DNA of 15,519 bases from Bacillota bacterium (GTDB taxonomy: Bacteria; Bacillota; Clostridia; Peptostreptococcales; Anaerovoracaceae): positions 1-15,519 of the forward strand of contig JAFWVZ010000226.1 of the NCBI GenBank assembly GCA_017523605.1, written 5' to 3'. Within the stretch, counting starts at the first letter, position 1. Each line of letters opens with the position of its first letter. Positions 1 through 9,200 of this stretch are shown piece by piece. The position numbers were made by a program, and so were the translations under genes. Below the pieces are notes generated by a model. The model saw only the letters and a program-made list of their open reading frames with translations. It searched no databases and was not told where the DNA came from.

Positions 1-2
1 AG

Positions 3-971
3 GAAATGCAGGCCAATTCCGTTACCCAGATCATCTCCGACCGCGTAAGCGCGATGGATGATACCGAACTGGCAAAGTATTTCGGCGTCAACAAGGACCT
101 GGACGGCGAGGGCGGATACGACAGGATAAGGGAGTTCTTCAAGAAGGGACCCTTTACCCTTAAGAAAGTGCCGAATACCGACACTTACAACATCTACAGC
201 AACGATCAGCAGATCCTGAGTGCTGACATCAAGAAGGTGAGAGCCGTTAACAAGCTTGGCATCTTCAACTACGGCATAATGGAATTCCAGGGGTTTACCG
301 CGACGGAAGAAAAGTCCTTCCTGGACATGGAGATAAACGTGCCCAACGACTATTCCGTGCACGTGGGCGGCAAACAGATCCAGCCGACGAAGATCTCCTA
401 CGCGGAGGGCTTTAAGGACGCCGGTAACTACGTGGAACTGCCGGGCGAGAGCGTATACGTCCTGGACCACCTTACGCAGTGGCCGGACCTCCGCATAACG
501 GACGGCGGCAAGGACGTTCAGTTCGATATGGCGCGCAGGATATCGCTGGGCCTGGATTACGACAAGGCGGATTCTCTCGCAGCGGCAGGATGCGACTTCG
601 ACGCTGTGGATTTCATGCAGAAGTGGATGAGGTTCATGCAGAACGACCTGGCCGGCGGCAGAAGAGGCTTCAACACGCTGGAGCCGAACTTCATCAAGGA
701 TTCGGAACAGTATAACTTCGCTTATGCCTGGGCCACGAACGTGGACATCACCTTCGTATCCGACCATGTGATAATGAATCCTGCATTTTCGGACGAGTCC
801 GTTAAGAACGTCGTTAAGTACAGCGACGATGCCATCAGCTTCGACGGACACATAAAGTATCACATTAAGGTAAAGGGCAAGGAGAAGCCCCAGACCTTCA
901 ACAGCACCATATACCTTGTAAAGTACGAAGACGCATGGAGAGTAGTCAACATACGCAGTATAAGCAAGTAG
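3..971 (+). CDS. Unrecognised, probably extracytoplasmic protein (5' end missing)
   Basis: Open from the left edge of the window to TAG at 969-971. The first ATG, at position 6, has no usable ribosome binding site (AGGA lies only 1 nt away), and the visible 321 residues contain no signal peptide or membrane anchor, so the true start is probably outside the window. The fragment is soluble-looking, rich in Asp, Lys and aromatic residues, with one Cys near residue 198. A segment around residues 110-125 (NVPNDYSVHVGGKQI) resembles a small beta domain. The last ~75 residues, ending in YEDAWRVVNIRSISK, resemble the C-terminal strand pattern of NTF2-like folds. From memory, membrane-anchored proteins of this general shape, with a cytoplasmic head, one membrane segment and an outer beta domain, occur in Clostridia. 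That is inference; I assign no function. A terminator follows, so it is not in the rnc operon. Confidence 0.7.
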   Translation, partial: EMQANSVTQIISDRVSAMDDTELAKYFGVNKDLDGEGGYDRIREFFKKGPFTLKKVPNTDTYNIYSNDQQILSADIKKVRAVNKLGIFNYGIMEFQGFTATEEKSFLDMEINVPNDYSVHVGGKQIQPTKISYAEGFKDAGNYVELPGESVYVLDHLTQWPDLRITDGGKDVQFDMARRISLGLDYDKADSLAAAGCDFDAVDFMQKWMRFMQNDLAGGRRGFNTLEPNFIKDSEQYNFAYAWATNVDITFVSDHVIMNPAFSDESVKNVVKYSDDAISFDGHIKYHIKVKGKEKPQTFNSTIYLVKYEDAWRVVNIRSISK

Positions 972-1017
972 CTTGTGTGAATTTTTCGACACAGAAGCAG
1001 CTGACCCCGAAAAGCAT

Positions 1018-1045
1018 TGAAAACCCGGCATTGCCGGGTTTTTCG
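1018..1045 (+). terminator. Rho-independent terminator after the first gene
   Basis: A near-perfect hairpin has a 10-bp stem, 1021-1030 pairing with 1032-1041 (AAACCCGGCA / TGCCGGGTTT). In practice it would be 8-9 bp with a small loop. A run of T follows the stem (1038-1043). It lies about 50 nt after the stop at 971 and before the rnc promoter, so rnc must start its own transcript. Confidence 0.85.
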
Positions 1046-1061
1046 CGTATATCGTAATAAA

Positions 1062-1090
1062 TTGCTTTTCTATCATATATATGCTAAAAT
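1062..1090 (+). promoter_or_regulatory. Extended -10 promoter for rnc
   Basis: An extended -10, TGCTAAAAT, occupies 1082-1090. It is preceded at 17-bp spacing by a weak -35, TTGCTT, at 1062-1067, in an AT-rich stretch just after a terminator. Transcription would be expected to start about 1096-1099, next to the ATG at 1099. This makes the upstream in-frame ATG at 1081 unlikely as the start for this transcript, because it lies inside the promoter. Confidence 0.65.
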
Positions 1091-1098
1091 ATGTTGTT

Positions 1099-1797
1099 AT
1101 GTTATACGCTGAAGCAGAAAAAGCAATAGGCTACGAATTTAAGGATAAAACGCTGCTGGAAAGCGCTCTTACCCACAGCTCGTACGCCAACGATTACCTG
1201 GGAGACAGCCGCAAGGGAAACGAGCGCCTGGAGTTCCTGGGCGACGCCATTCTGGACGCTGTAATGGCTCTGGAACTGTACAGGCGATACCCGGACAAGG
1301 ACGAAGGATTCCTTACAAAGCTCCGCGCGGAGATAGTCTGCGAGGGAGCGCTCGCAAAGGCCGCAATGGACATAGGGCTCAACGAGTTCCTGCAGATGGG
1401 ACGCGGCGAAGAGCACAAGGGCGGAAAAGCCAGGATCTCCATGGTCGCGGACGCCGCGGAGGCGGTGATCGCGGCAGTTTTCCTGGACGGGGGGCCGCAG
1501 GCGGCTTCTGATCTGGTTATGAGGCTTTTGGAGAGCACCATAAAGGATGCCGCGGAAGGCAATCTTCCGGCGGACTACAAGACGGATCTTCAGATCTTCT
1601 GCCAGAAGCACGGACATCAGAACATAGTCTACAAGATAACCGGGGAGAGCGGTCCGGATCACGATAAGTCGTTCACCGCAGCGGTGCTCATAGACGTACG
1701 CATCCTGGGGCAGGGAGAAGGCCGTACAAAGAAACAGGCCCAGACGCAGGCTGCAAAGGCGGCGCTGGAGCATTTGGAGGCAGACAGTGCAGTTTAA
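1099..1797 (+). CDS. rnc: Ribonuclease III
   Basis: An endoribonuclease that cuts double-stranded RNA in rRNA and mRNA processing. With the start at 1099 it is 232 residues, normal for the family. The catalytic domain (about 1-150) has the signature ERLEFLGDA at 42-50. The metal ligands expected from E. coli RNase III are present: E45, D49, D118 and E121. A C-terminal double-stranded RNA-binding domain runs about 158-227, ending KKQAQTQAAKAALEHL. The start choice is uncertain: an in-frame ATG at 1081 would add six residues (MLKYVV) but lies inside the promoter, and neither ATG has a Shine-Dalgarno. The 1099 start implies a leaderless or nearly leaderless mRNA. The 3' end overlaps the smc start by 11 nt, as in an operon. 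The function call is firm. Confidence 0.96.
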   Translation: MLYAEAEKAIGYEFKDKTLLESALTHSSYANDYLGDSRKGNERLEFLGDAILDAVMALELYRRYPDKDEGFLTKLRAEIVCEGALAKAAMDIGLNEFLQMGRGEEHKGGKARISMVADAAEAVIAAVFLDGGPQAASDLVMRLLESTIKDAAEGNLPADYKTDLQIFCQKHGHQNIVYKITGESGPDHDKSFTAAVLIDVRILGQGEGRTKKQAQTQAAKAALEHLEADSAV

Positions 1798-4700
1798 GAG
1801 GATAGAGCTAAACGGATTCAAATCCTTCGCGGATCCTGTAACAATAGAATTCACGGACGGAATCACGTGCATCGTGGGTCCCAACGGAAGCGGAAAGAGC
1901 AACATCTCGGACGCCATCCTCTGGGTGCTCGGCGAGCAGAGTCCCAAGAGTCTCAGAAGCGATAAGCTGGAAGAGGTAATTTTTTCCGGTACGCAGAGCC
2001 GCAAGGCCAAGGGCATGGCGGAGGTAACGCTGGTAATAGACAACACGGACCACAGCCTTCCCATAGACTTTACCGAAGTCGGCATCACCAGAAGGGCTTA
2101 CCGCTCCGGCGAGAACGAATACATGATCAACCGCCGTCCCTGCAGGCTCAAGGACATACGCGAGCTTATAATGGACACCGGAATAGGCGTAGAAGGCTAT
2201 TCCATGGTAGGCCAGGGCAAGATAGCGGACATCGTAAGCAACAAGATGGAGCGCCGCCGCGAGATCTTCGAGGAGGCAGCGGGAATAGTAAAGTACCGCA
2301 CCAAGAAGGAAAAGACGGAAAAGAGCCTGGAGCAGGCTGTCATCAATCTGTCACGTGTTACGGATATAATAAACGAGATAGAAAGCCGCATAGGAGGTCT
2401 GGAAGAGGACTCCCGCAAAGCGACTGAGTATCTGGAAATAAAAGACAAATATAAGGATATCGAGATCAACATCATCCTTAAGAACATAGAAGCTGCGGAC
2501 GCTAAGACCTTCGCGGTGGAAGAGGAGCTTGCGGAGCTGGCCGCGCAGGCGGAGCAGCTGGAGTCCGGAAGGGCTCAGACAGAGTCCGCTCTTAAGGAGC
2601 AGAGGGAAAAGGCCGCAGCTCTGGACGAAAGACTTGGCGCCCTTCGCGACGGGCTTTTGGCAGCTACGGAGCGCATCCACGACATCTCCGGAAGAGAAGA
2701 GATAAACAAGGAAAGGCTTGCATCCCTGGGCAGGGACGAGGAAAGACTATCTGCGGAGATAGCCGCTCTTAACGATAAAGCAGAGAAAGAAAAGGCTTCG
2801 TCCGCGCAGACCGAGCAGCAGCTTGCGGAAGCGGAAAAAGAGGCAAAGGATCTGGCCGCGCAGCTGGAGGAGAAGCGCCGCGCAAGCGCGGAGGCCCAGA
2901 AGCAGCTGGAGGAAAAGGAATCGGAGCTGGCTTCCGGAAAGAACGATCTGTTCGACATTTCCGGCCGCATCCAGAGCGCCCGCACTTCCGCGGAGAACAT
3001 GTCCTCCCTTAAGGAAACTCTGGAAAAGAGAGCCTCCAGGCTGGAGGAAGAGTCCGGACTTAAGGACAAGAACGACAAGGAACTGGCGGAAAGGACCGCC
3101 GCCGCGGAAAAGGAACTGGCGGAGATAAAGACTGCCGGCGAAAAGAACGATAAGAGGCTTAAGGATGCGCTGCTTTCGCAGAACAAAGCGGAAGAGCGCA
3201 GAGACCGCGCCGCGGAAGATGCACAGAGCATAAGGGTCGCCATGGGAAAGGCAGCCGCAAGGCTAAACCTCCTGGACGAGCTGGAGAAAGCTTACGAGGG
3301 CTACGGCGGAGCCGTAAAGTTCCTCATGGCCCAAAGACCTGCCGGAATAATAGGAACTCTCGGAGAACTGCTCCGCGTGCCTAAGGGATACGAGACCGCA
3401 ATAGAAACGGTGCTCGGCGCCAAGCTTCAGAACATAGTCTGCAAGGACGACGCTTCCGCAAAGAGCAGCGTGGAACTTCTTAAGAAGAACAAGGCCGGAA
3501 GGCTTACTTTCCTGCCTCTTGCGGATCTTAAGGTGCAGCCGCCCCTGTCCGTAAAGGATCTGGAAGGCCGCAAAGGATTCCTGGGCCTTGCATCGGACAT
3601 AGTATCCATTAAGGAAGGCTGCGAGTGCATAGTGGACTACGTTCTGGGCAACGTAGCCGTGGTGGACGATCTGGACGACGCTCTTAAGATCTCCGCCGCA
3701 AACAAGGGGCCTCACAAGTTCGTAACTCTGGAAGGCGAAGTAATAAACGCCGCCGGAGCCATAACAGGCGGAAGCTTTAAGAACAACACCGCCGACATAC
3801 TGTCCAGAAGGGCCGAAACAGACGCTCTGAGAGCCGAAACGGCGGAGCTCGGGAAAAAGCTCGACCGCACGGAAACGGAGCTTAAAAAGGCCGAAAAAGA
3901 CATTCAGGACGCTGCGGACGAAAAGCATAGGGCGGAGGACGTCATACGCGGGGCCGACCTGCGGGCAGCCATTCTGGAAAGAGATATCCAGCTCCTTAAG
4001 CAGGCCGCGACGGACGCCGCCGGAGCGGAAGACCGCAGGCTGGCGGAGCTTGCCGAGCTCAGGCAGGAGATAGCCGCTTCCGAAAAACAGACCGCAGACT
4101 GGCTGGCCAAGGCCGACGCTTTGGAAGAGCAGAAGACTCAGCTGGAGGCTTCTGCAGCCGCAGCATCCGAGGCAGCGGAAGAAGCCAAGAGCCGTCTGGC
4201 TTACGCGTCCGCGCAGGAGACTTCCGTAAGGCTTCAGGAGAACTCCGCAAGGATAAAGGCGGAGAACGCAGCGGAGCTTGTAAAGCTTTCAAAGCAGACT
4301 CTGGAAGACATTGCTTCCCAGAAGTCGGAAAAGGAAAGAGCGCTTGAAAGCGTAAGGATACAGACTAAGCAGATCGCGGACTACGCGGAAGGCGCCGGAG
4401 ACGTTCTGGCAAATGCCGAGGAGGAAAGGTCCCGCCTGGAGAAGGAGATAGAAGCCGCGTCCGCGGAAAAGCGTGCCGCTTCGGACCTTGCGTCTTCCCT
4501 GGAAGAAGAAAAGAATACGCTGGACAAGCAGATCTACGACGTCCAGATAAAGAAGCACGACGCGGACATAAGAGCCGCAAGGGCGGATTCCCAGACCGAG
4601 AGCTTAAAGGAAAGGCTCTGGCAGGAATACGAGATGTCCTACGCGGAAGCCGCTGCCCACGAGGACCCGGAATTCGTAATGTCCAGGGCCCTTAAGGAGA

Positions 4701-5335
4701 GCCGCGAGTACAAGGAGCGCCTGCGCGCCCTGGGCGACGTAAACGTTGGCGCCATAGAAGAATATAAGCAGGTAAAGGAACGCTACGATTTCCTGTCCGA
4801 ACAGAAGGCGGACGCCCAGCGCGCCATGGACGAGCTGAGGGACGTCATAAACGAGATGGACACCATAATCCGCAAGCGTTTCAAGGAAAGCTTCGATTCC
4901 ATAGTAGTAAACTTCGAGCAGGTGTTTACGGAGCTGTTCAAGGGCGGCCACGCCGCGCTTACCATGACGGATCCGGAGCATCCGCTGGAGAGCGCGATAG
5001 AGATAGAGGCCCAGCCGCCAGGAAAGAAACTGCAGAACATATCCCTGCTGTCCGGCGGCGAGCGCACGCTTACTGCGCTGGCTCTGATGTTCGCGGTCCT
5101 GCGTTCCAAGCCTACTCCGTTCTGCATACTGGACGAGGTAGAAGCAGCGCTTGACGAGGCGAACATAGACGCCTTCGCAAAATACGTTAAGAAGTTCGAC
5201 AACACGCAGTTCGCGCTGGTAACGCACCAGAAGCTCACCATGGAGTACGCGGACGCGCTGTACGGCGTGACCATGCCGGAGCAGGGCATCTCAAAGATCC
5301 TGTCGCTTAGGCTGGGAGACGATTTCGAGGTCTGA
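1787..5335 (+). CDS. smc: Chromosome partition protein SMC
   Basis: The ATPase core of the bacterial condensin Smc-ScpAB, which organises and segregates the chromosome. It is 1182 residues, the normal length. Visible parts: Walker A GPNGSGKS at 31-38; Q-loop GQG at 142-144; a first coiled-coil arm, about 170-500, rich in Glu, Lys and Ala; a hinge at about 505-665 that includes GAITGGS; a second coiled coil, about 670-1000; the ABC signature LSGGER from 1088; Walker B ending in D1116-E1117; and the D-loop ALDEAN at 1121-1126. The start is GTG at 1787, with GGAGG at 1776-1780 six bases upstream, and the N-terminus MQFKRIELNGFKSFAD matches the family. The gene overlaps rnc by 11 nt, and ftsY starts 3 nt after its stop, so expression is probably coupled. 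All ATPase motifs are intact. Confidence 0.98.
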   Translation: MQFKRIELNGFKSFADPVTIEFTDGITCIVGPNGSGKSNISDAILWVLGEQSPKSLRSDKLEEVIFSGTQSRKAKGMAEVTLVIDNTDHSLPIDFTEVGITRRAYRSGENEYMINRRPCRLKDIRELIMDTGIGVEGYSMVGQGKIADIVSNKMERRREIFEEAAGIVKYRTKKEKTEKSLEQAVINLSRVTDIINEIESRIGGLEEDSRKATEYLEIKDKYKDIEINIILKNIEAADAKTFAVEEELAELAAQAEQLESGRAQTESALKEQREKAAALDERLGALRDGLLAATERIHDISGREEINKERLASLGRDEERLSAEIAALNDKAEKEKASSAQTEQQLAEAEKEAKDLAAQLEEKRRASAEAQKQLEEKESELASGKNDLFDISGRIQSARTSAENMSSLKETLEKRASRLEEESGLKDKNDKELAERTAAAEKELAEIKTAGEKNDKRLKDALLSQNKAEERRDRAAEDAQSIRVAMGKAAARLNLLDELEKAYEGYGGAVKFLMAQRPAGIIGTLGELLRVPKGYETAIETVLGAKLQNIVCKDDASAKSSVELLKKNKAGRLTFLPLADLKVQPPLSVKDLEGRKGFLGLASDIVSIKEGCECIVDYVLGNVAVVDDLDDALKISAANKGPHKFVTLEGEVINAAGAITGGSFKNNTADILSRRAETDALRAETAELGKKLDRTETELKKAEKDIQDAADEKHRAEDVIRGADLRAAILERDIQLLKQAATDAAGAEDRRLAELAELRQEIAASEKQTADWLAKADALEEQKTQLEASAAAASEAAEEAKSRLAYASAQETSVRLQENSARIKAENAAELVKLSKQTLEDIASQKSEKERALESVRIQTKQIADYAEGAGDVLANAEEERSRLEKEIEAASAEKRAASDLASSLEEEKNTLDKQIYDVQIKKHDADIRAARADSQTESLKERLWQEYEMSYAEAAAHEDPEFVMSRALKESREYKERLRALGDVNVGAIEEYKQVKERYDFLSEQKADAQRAMDELRDVINEMDTIIRKRFKESFDSIVVNFEQVFTELFKGGHAALTMTDPEHPLESAIEIEAQPPGKKLQNISLLSGGERTLTALALMFAVLRSKPTPFCILDEVEAALDEANIDAFAKYVKKFDNTQFALVTHQKLTMEYADALYGVTMPEQGISKILSLRLGDDFEV

Positions 5336-5338
5336 TAA

Positions 5339-6244
5339 ATGGCATTAGGAGAAAAGAAGGGCTTCTTCGGAAGGCTTTCGCAGAAACTGAACGACGTCTT
5401 TGCCCTCCATCCCACTCCGGACGAGGACATGCTGGAGGAGCTGGAAGACGTACTTATAACATCGGATCTTGGCGTGGAGACCACGCTTAAGATAATAGAG
5501 CAGCTGAGGCACGACATACGCCGCAACTACATCTACGACGCGGACGGAGTAAGGGCGCAGATAAAGAGCATAGTAGCAGATCTCCTGGACAAAGGAGAAA
5601 GACTGGCTCTCTGCGAAGATACGCCGCTGGTCATAGTAATGATAGGAGTCAACGGCGTAGGCAAGACCACGACCATAGCCAAGCTGGCGCACATGCTTAA
5701 AGGACAGGGCAAGTCCGTGCTCCTGGTAGCCGCGGATACGTTCCGCGCCGCTGCCGCCGAGCAGCTCACCATCTGGGCCGATCGCGTGGAAGTGCCTATC
5801 GTAAAGCACGCCGAAGGCGCGGACCCGTCCGCCGTAATATTCGACGGACTGCAGGCCGCCAAGGCGCGCGGCACGGACGTAGTCATCTGCGACACAGCAG
5901 GCAGGCTGCACAATAAAAAGAACCTTATGAACGAGCTCGCCAAGATGAACAAGGTGATAGACCGCGAGTTCCCCGGAGCCGCCAGAGAAACGCTTCTGGT
6001 GCTGGACGCCACCACCGGGAAGAACGCGGTATCGCAGGCCAAGGAGTTTGCGGAAGTGGCAGGGCTCACCGGTATAGTGTTAACAAAACTTGACGGAACG
6101 GCAAAGGGTGGTATAGTAGTAACAATATCCGACGAGTTCGACCTTCCGGTCAAATTCGTGGGACTGGGGGAAGGATTGAACGATCTGAAAGTGTTCAGCC
6201 CGCAGGACTTTGCGGACAGCATATTTGAGGGGGATCAAGCTTAA
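5339..6244 (+). CDS. ftsY: Signal recognition particle receptor FtsY
   Basis: The SRP-receptor GTPase that docks ribosome-nascent chain-SRP complexes at the membrane for co-translational insertion. It is 301 residues, a short form with only about 30 residues before the helical N domain and no long acidic A domain, as usual in Firmicutes. The NG domain shows G1 GVNGVGKT at 103-110, AADTFRAAAAEQL from 131, G3 DTAGR at 185-189, G4 TKLD at 249-252 followed by GTAKGG, and GLGEGLNDLKVF from 275. GAGG at 5327-5330, 8 nt before the ATG, is the likely ribosome binding site. The stop TAA shares its last A with the ATG of the PBP gene (TAATG), so the two are probably translationally coupled. The usual downstream ylxM-ffh pair of many Firmicutes is absent here. 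Confidence 0.97.
   Translation: MALGEKKGFFGRLSQKLNDVFALHPTPDEDMLEELEDVLITSDLGVETTLKIIEQLRHDIRRNYIYDADGVRAQIKSIVADLLDKGERLALCEDTPLVIVMIGVNGVGKTTTIAKLAHMLKGQGKSVLLVAADTFRAAAAEQLTIWADRVEVPIVKHAEGADPSAVIFDGLQAAKARGTDVVICDTAGRLHNKKNLMNELAKMNKVIDREFPGAARETLLVLDATTGKNAVSQAKEFAEVAGLTGIVLTKLDGTAKGGIVVTISDEFDLPVKFVGLGEGLNDLKVFSPQDFADSIFEGDQA
6090..6117 (+). promoter_or_regulatory. Candidate internal promoter in ftsY for the PBP gene
   Basis: TTGACG (5/6 to consensus) at 6090-6095 and TATAGT (5/6) at 6112-6117 are separated by 16 bp. Transcription would start near 6124, about 120 nt before the PBP ATG. The stretch lies in the conserved TKLDGTAKGG coding segment, but it uses codons uncommon in this gene set (TTA, AAA, GGT), which is what makes the promoter match possible. 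It could be chance. Confidence 0.4.
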
Positions 6245-9200
6245 TGGACAGAATAGACCCGGGCATAGCTCACGAGCAGGAAGCTATAGCCGAATTCGAT
6301 AAGATCAAAGAAAGCTTCGTACAGAGCAGCCCTACGGAAGAGGCTGAGCTTTCGTCTGCCGCGCAGGATGCTCCTGCAGCGGGACGAGGGCTGGACGACG
6401 CTTATTCCGAGGAGACTCTTAACGCGGAAGCCGCCGCTGCCGCAGGCACCGCAGCAGCAGGTACAGCAGCAGCGGAGACCATCGCGGAAACGGCCGCGGA
6501 GGCTGCAGATGCGCCGGCGGAAGCAGCATACGAAACTCCGGCAGAAGCAGATGCCGCGCCGGAAGCCGATGCTCCGGCTGCGGAAGCAGAAGCTGAAACA
6601 CCTGCCGCGGAAGAGGCTCCGGAAGCAGGAACAGAAACAGCCGCAGCAGCTGCTGCAGCAGGAGGAGCAGGTATGGCCGCAGGGACCGGCAGAGCCGCAA
6701 AGGCAAAGAAAGTAAAGACTCCGAAGGAGAAGAAAGAAAAAGCTCCCAAGGAAAAGAAGGAGAAAAAGAAGCTCACGTTCGGACGTGTGCTCCTGAGGAT
6801 ATTCCTTGTCCTTCTGGTCCTTATACTCATAGGATGCGGAGTTGCAGGATATAAGATATATCAGGTCATCCAGGAAGCTCCGGAGATCAACCCGAGCAAC
6901 ATCTACGACATGCTGTCCGAGCATTCCGTAATTTACGATGCCGACGGCAACGTCCTTACGAACCTCTTCGAGGGCGACGGTCTGCGCCAGAACATAGATT
7001 ACGACAAGATGCCGGACCAGCTTAAGAACGCGTTCCTTGCGGTAGAGGACAAGACCTTCTGGGATCACAACGGATTCAACCTCATCCGTATCTTCGGCGC
7101 GCTCTGGGATACCATACGTTCCGGCGGCGACACAAGGATAAGGGGAACCAGTACCTTGTCGCAGCAGCTGGCCCGAAACATCTTCATGGACAGGGCGGAA
7201 AGAGAATCCAGAAAACTGTCCCGAAAGATAAAAGAAGCATATTATACCGTAATAATAGAGCGCGCGCTTTCCAAGGAGCAGATCCTGGAGGCATACCTTA
7301 ATACGGTCTATCTGGGATATAACTCCTACGGCGTAGGAGCGGCCGCAAGGTCCTACTTCGACAAGGACGTAAGCGAGCTCAACCTGATAGAGTGCGCCAC
7401 CTTGGCGTCCTTGCCCCAGAACCCGGCGAAATACGCGCCGCTCAAGAGGATAGCTACTACAGACGTAAAGCCTACGGACAACTACGACGTAGTAAGCACC
7501 AACAACATGTGGACGGTCTACTACAACAACGGCGCCGAGGAGAGGACCCAGCTGGTGCTCAGCCTCATGCACGACCAGGGCAAGATAGACGACGCCACCT
7601 TCGAGACCGCCAAGACCCAGACAGTAAGGCCTTACATAAAACCGGGCCTTAACGTGGAAGTCACCATGGAGACCACATATATGTCCGACTACGTGGTTTC
7701 GCAGGTACTGGCGGCGCTGCAGTCCGACCTTGAGCTTTCCTATGCAGACGCTCACAACATGCTCTACAACGGCGGACTTGAGATCCATACGACCATCGAT
7801 CCCGCTATCCAGGCCATACTGGACGAGGAATACACCAAGAGGGAGAACTTCCCCAAGGTAAGGCTCTCGCGCTTCAGAACGGATAAGAACGACAACATCC
7901 AGGCCGACGACAGATCCAGGATACTTCTGTACAACCAGAAGTACATCTTCGACGCGGACGGCGGATTCATAATCCCCGCCGAGGATTTCGAAAGACAGGC
8001 CAACGGAGACATAAAGTTCCTTAAGAACAAGAGGCTCAACATATACAGGACCACCTCCGCAGAGGGCGAGGACGTATCGGTATTCGTCAAGGATTACTAC
8101 TACTTCGATGAGGACGGCTACATGTTCTCCGTCAACGGAACTTACTGGCAGATCCCCAGCAAGTACAAGCAGCGCGACAACGACGGCAACCTCATAGTCC
8201 TGGCAAGCTACTTCAGCGATTTCCCGAACGCCTTCAAGCGCAACGACGACGGATCGCTCACGCTTATCAGTTCCATAATCGGGATCGGATCCCCCGTCAT
8301 CCAGCCGCAGTCCGCTATGACAGTAATAGAGAACTCTACCGGTTACGTGCGCGGTATGATAGGCGGCCGCGAGATAAAGGGCTCGCTGCTGTTCAACAGA
8401 GCTACCGCTCCGCGTCAGACCGGATCGTCCATAAAGCCGATAGCGGTCTACGGGCCCGCTATCCAGAAGGGCTACGAGAATTCCATAACCGGAGAAGGCA
8501 CGATATTTACCGCAGCCTACGCCATAGATGACGCTCCTACCGTAAGGCGCGGATGGTTCTGGCCGGTCAACTACAGCGGCCAGTATACAGGCATCATAAC
8601 CCTCAGGGACGCTGTTGAAGGTTCCGTAAACACCTGCGCCGTAAACCTGTTCAACCAGCTTGATCCTCTCTACTGCATAGAGATGCTGGAGAAGGAAGGC
8701 GTAACGTCGCTGGTCAAGAGCGGAAACGAGAACGACATCAACCCCGGTGCTCTGGCTCTGGGCGGACAGACCAACGGTATCTCGCCGCTGGATATGACAT
8801 CCGCGTTCTCCACTTTCGCCAACTACGGCGAGCACATAGAGGCTACCTGCTTTACCAAGATCACTAACAGAAGGGGCGACGTGATTATCGACAATACTCC
8901 GGAAGTTACCAGAGTATACGATGAGAGCGTTGCTTCGCTGATGATCAACATACTCCGCGGCGTAGTTACCAGCGGAACAGGTTACAAAGCAAGGCTCAAT
9001 TCCCAGCCGACCGCCGGCAAGACCGGAACTACCACGGACGACTACGACGCCTGGTTCTGCGGATTTACGCCTAAGTATTCCGCGGCACTGTGGATAGGAT
9101 GCGATGTAAACCTTAACCTTGCTACCACAGGCGGAAGCGCAGCGGCCGGAGCCTGGGGCAACATCATGGAACGCATAGGCGCACTGGACGAGAGAGGAAG

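Noticed and set aside
1081..1098. ATG at 1081 as the rnc start.
   Set aside because: It lies inside the extended -10 promoter and has no Shine-Dalgarno; the added residues are not family-like. Kept only as an alternative.
1102..2088. A 328-codon minus-strand frame across rnc and the start of smc, and a 222-codon one at 2575-3243.
   Set aside because: Both lie opposite genes with intact family motifs. Their low-complexity Ser/Arg/Leu composition mirrors the Glu/Lys/Ala-rich sense genes, and no ribosome binding site or family motif is seen.
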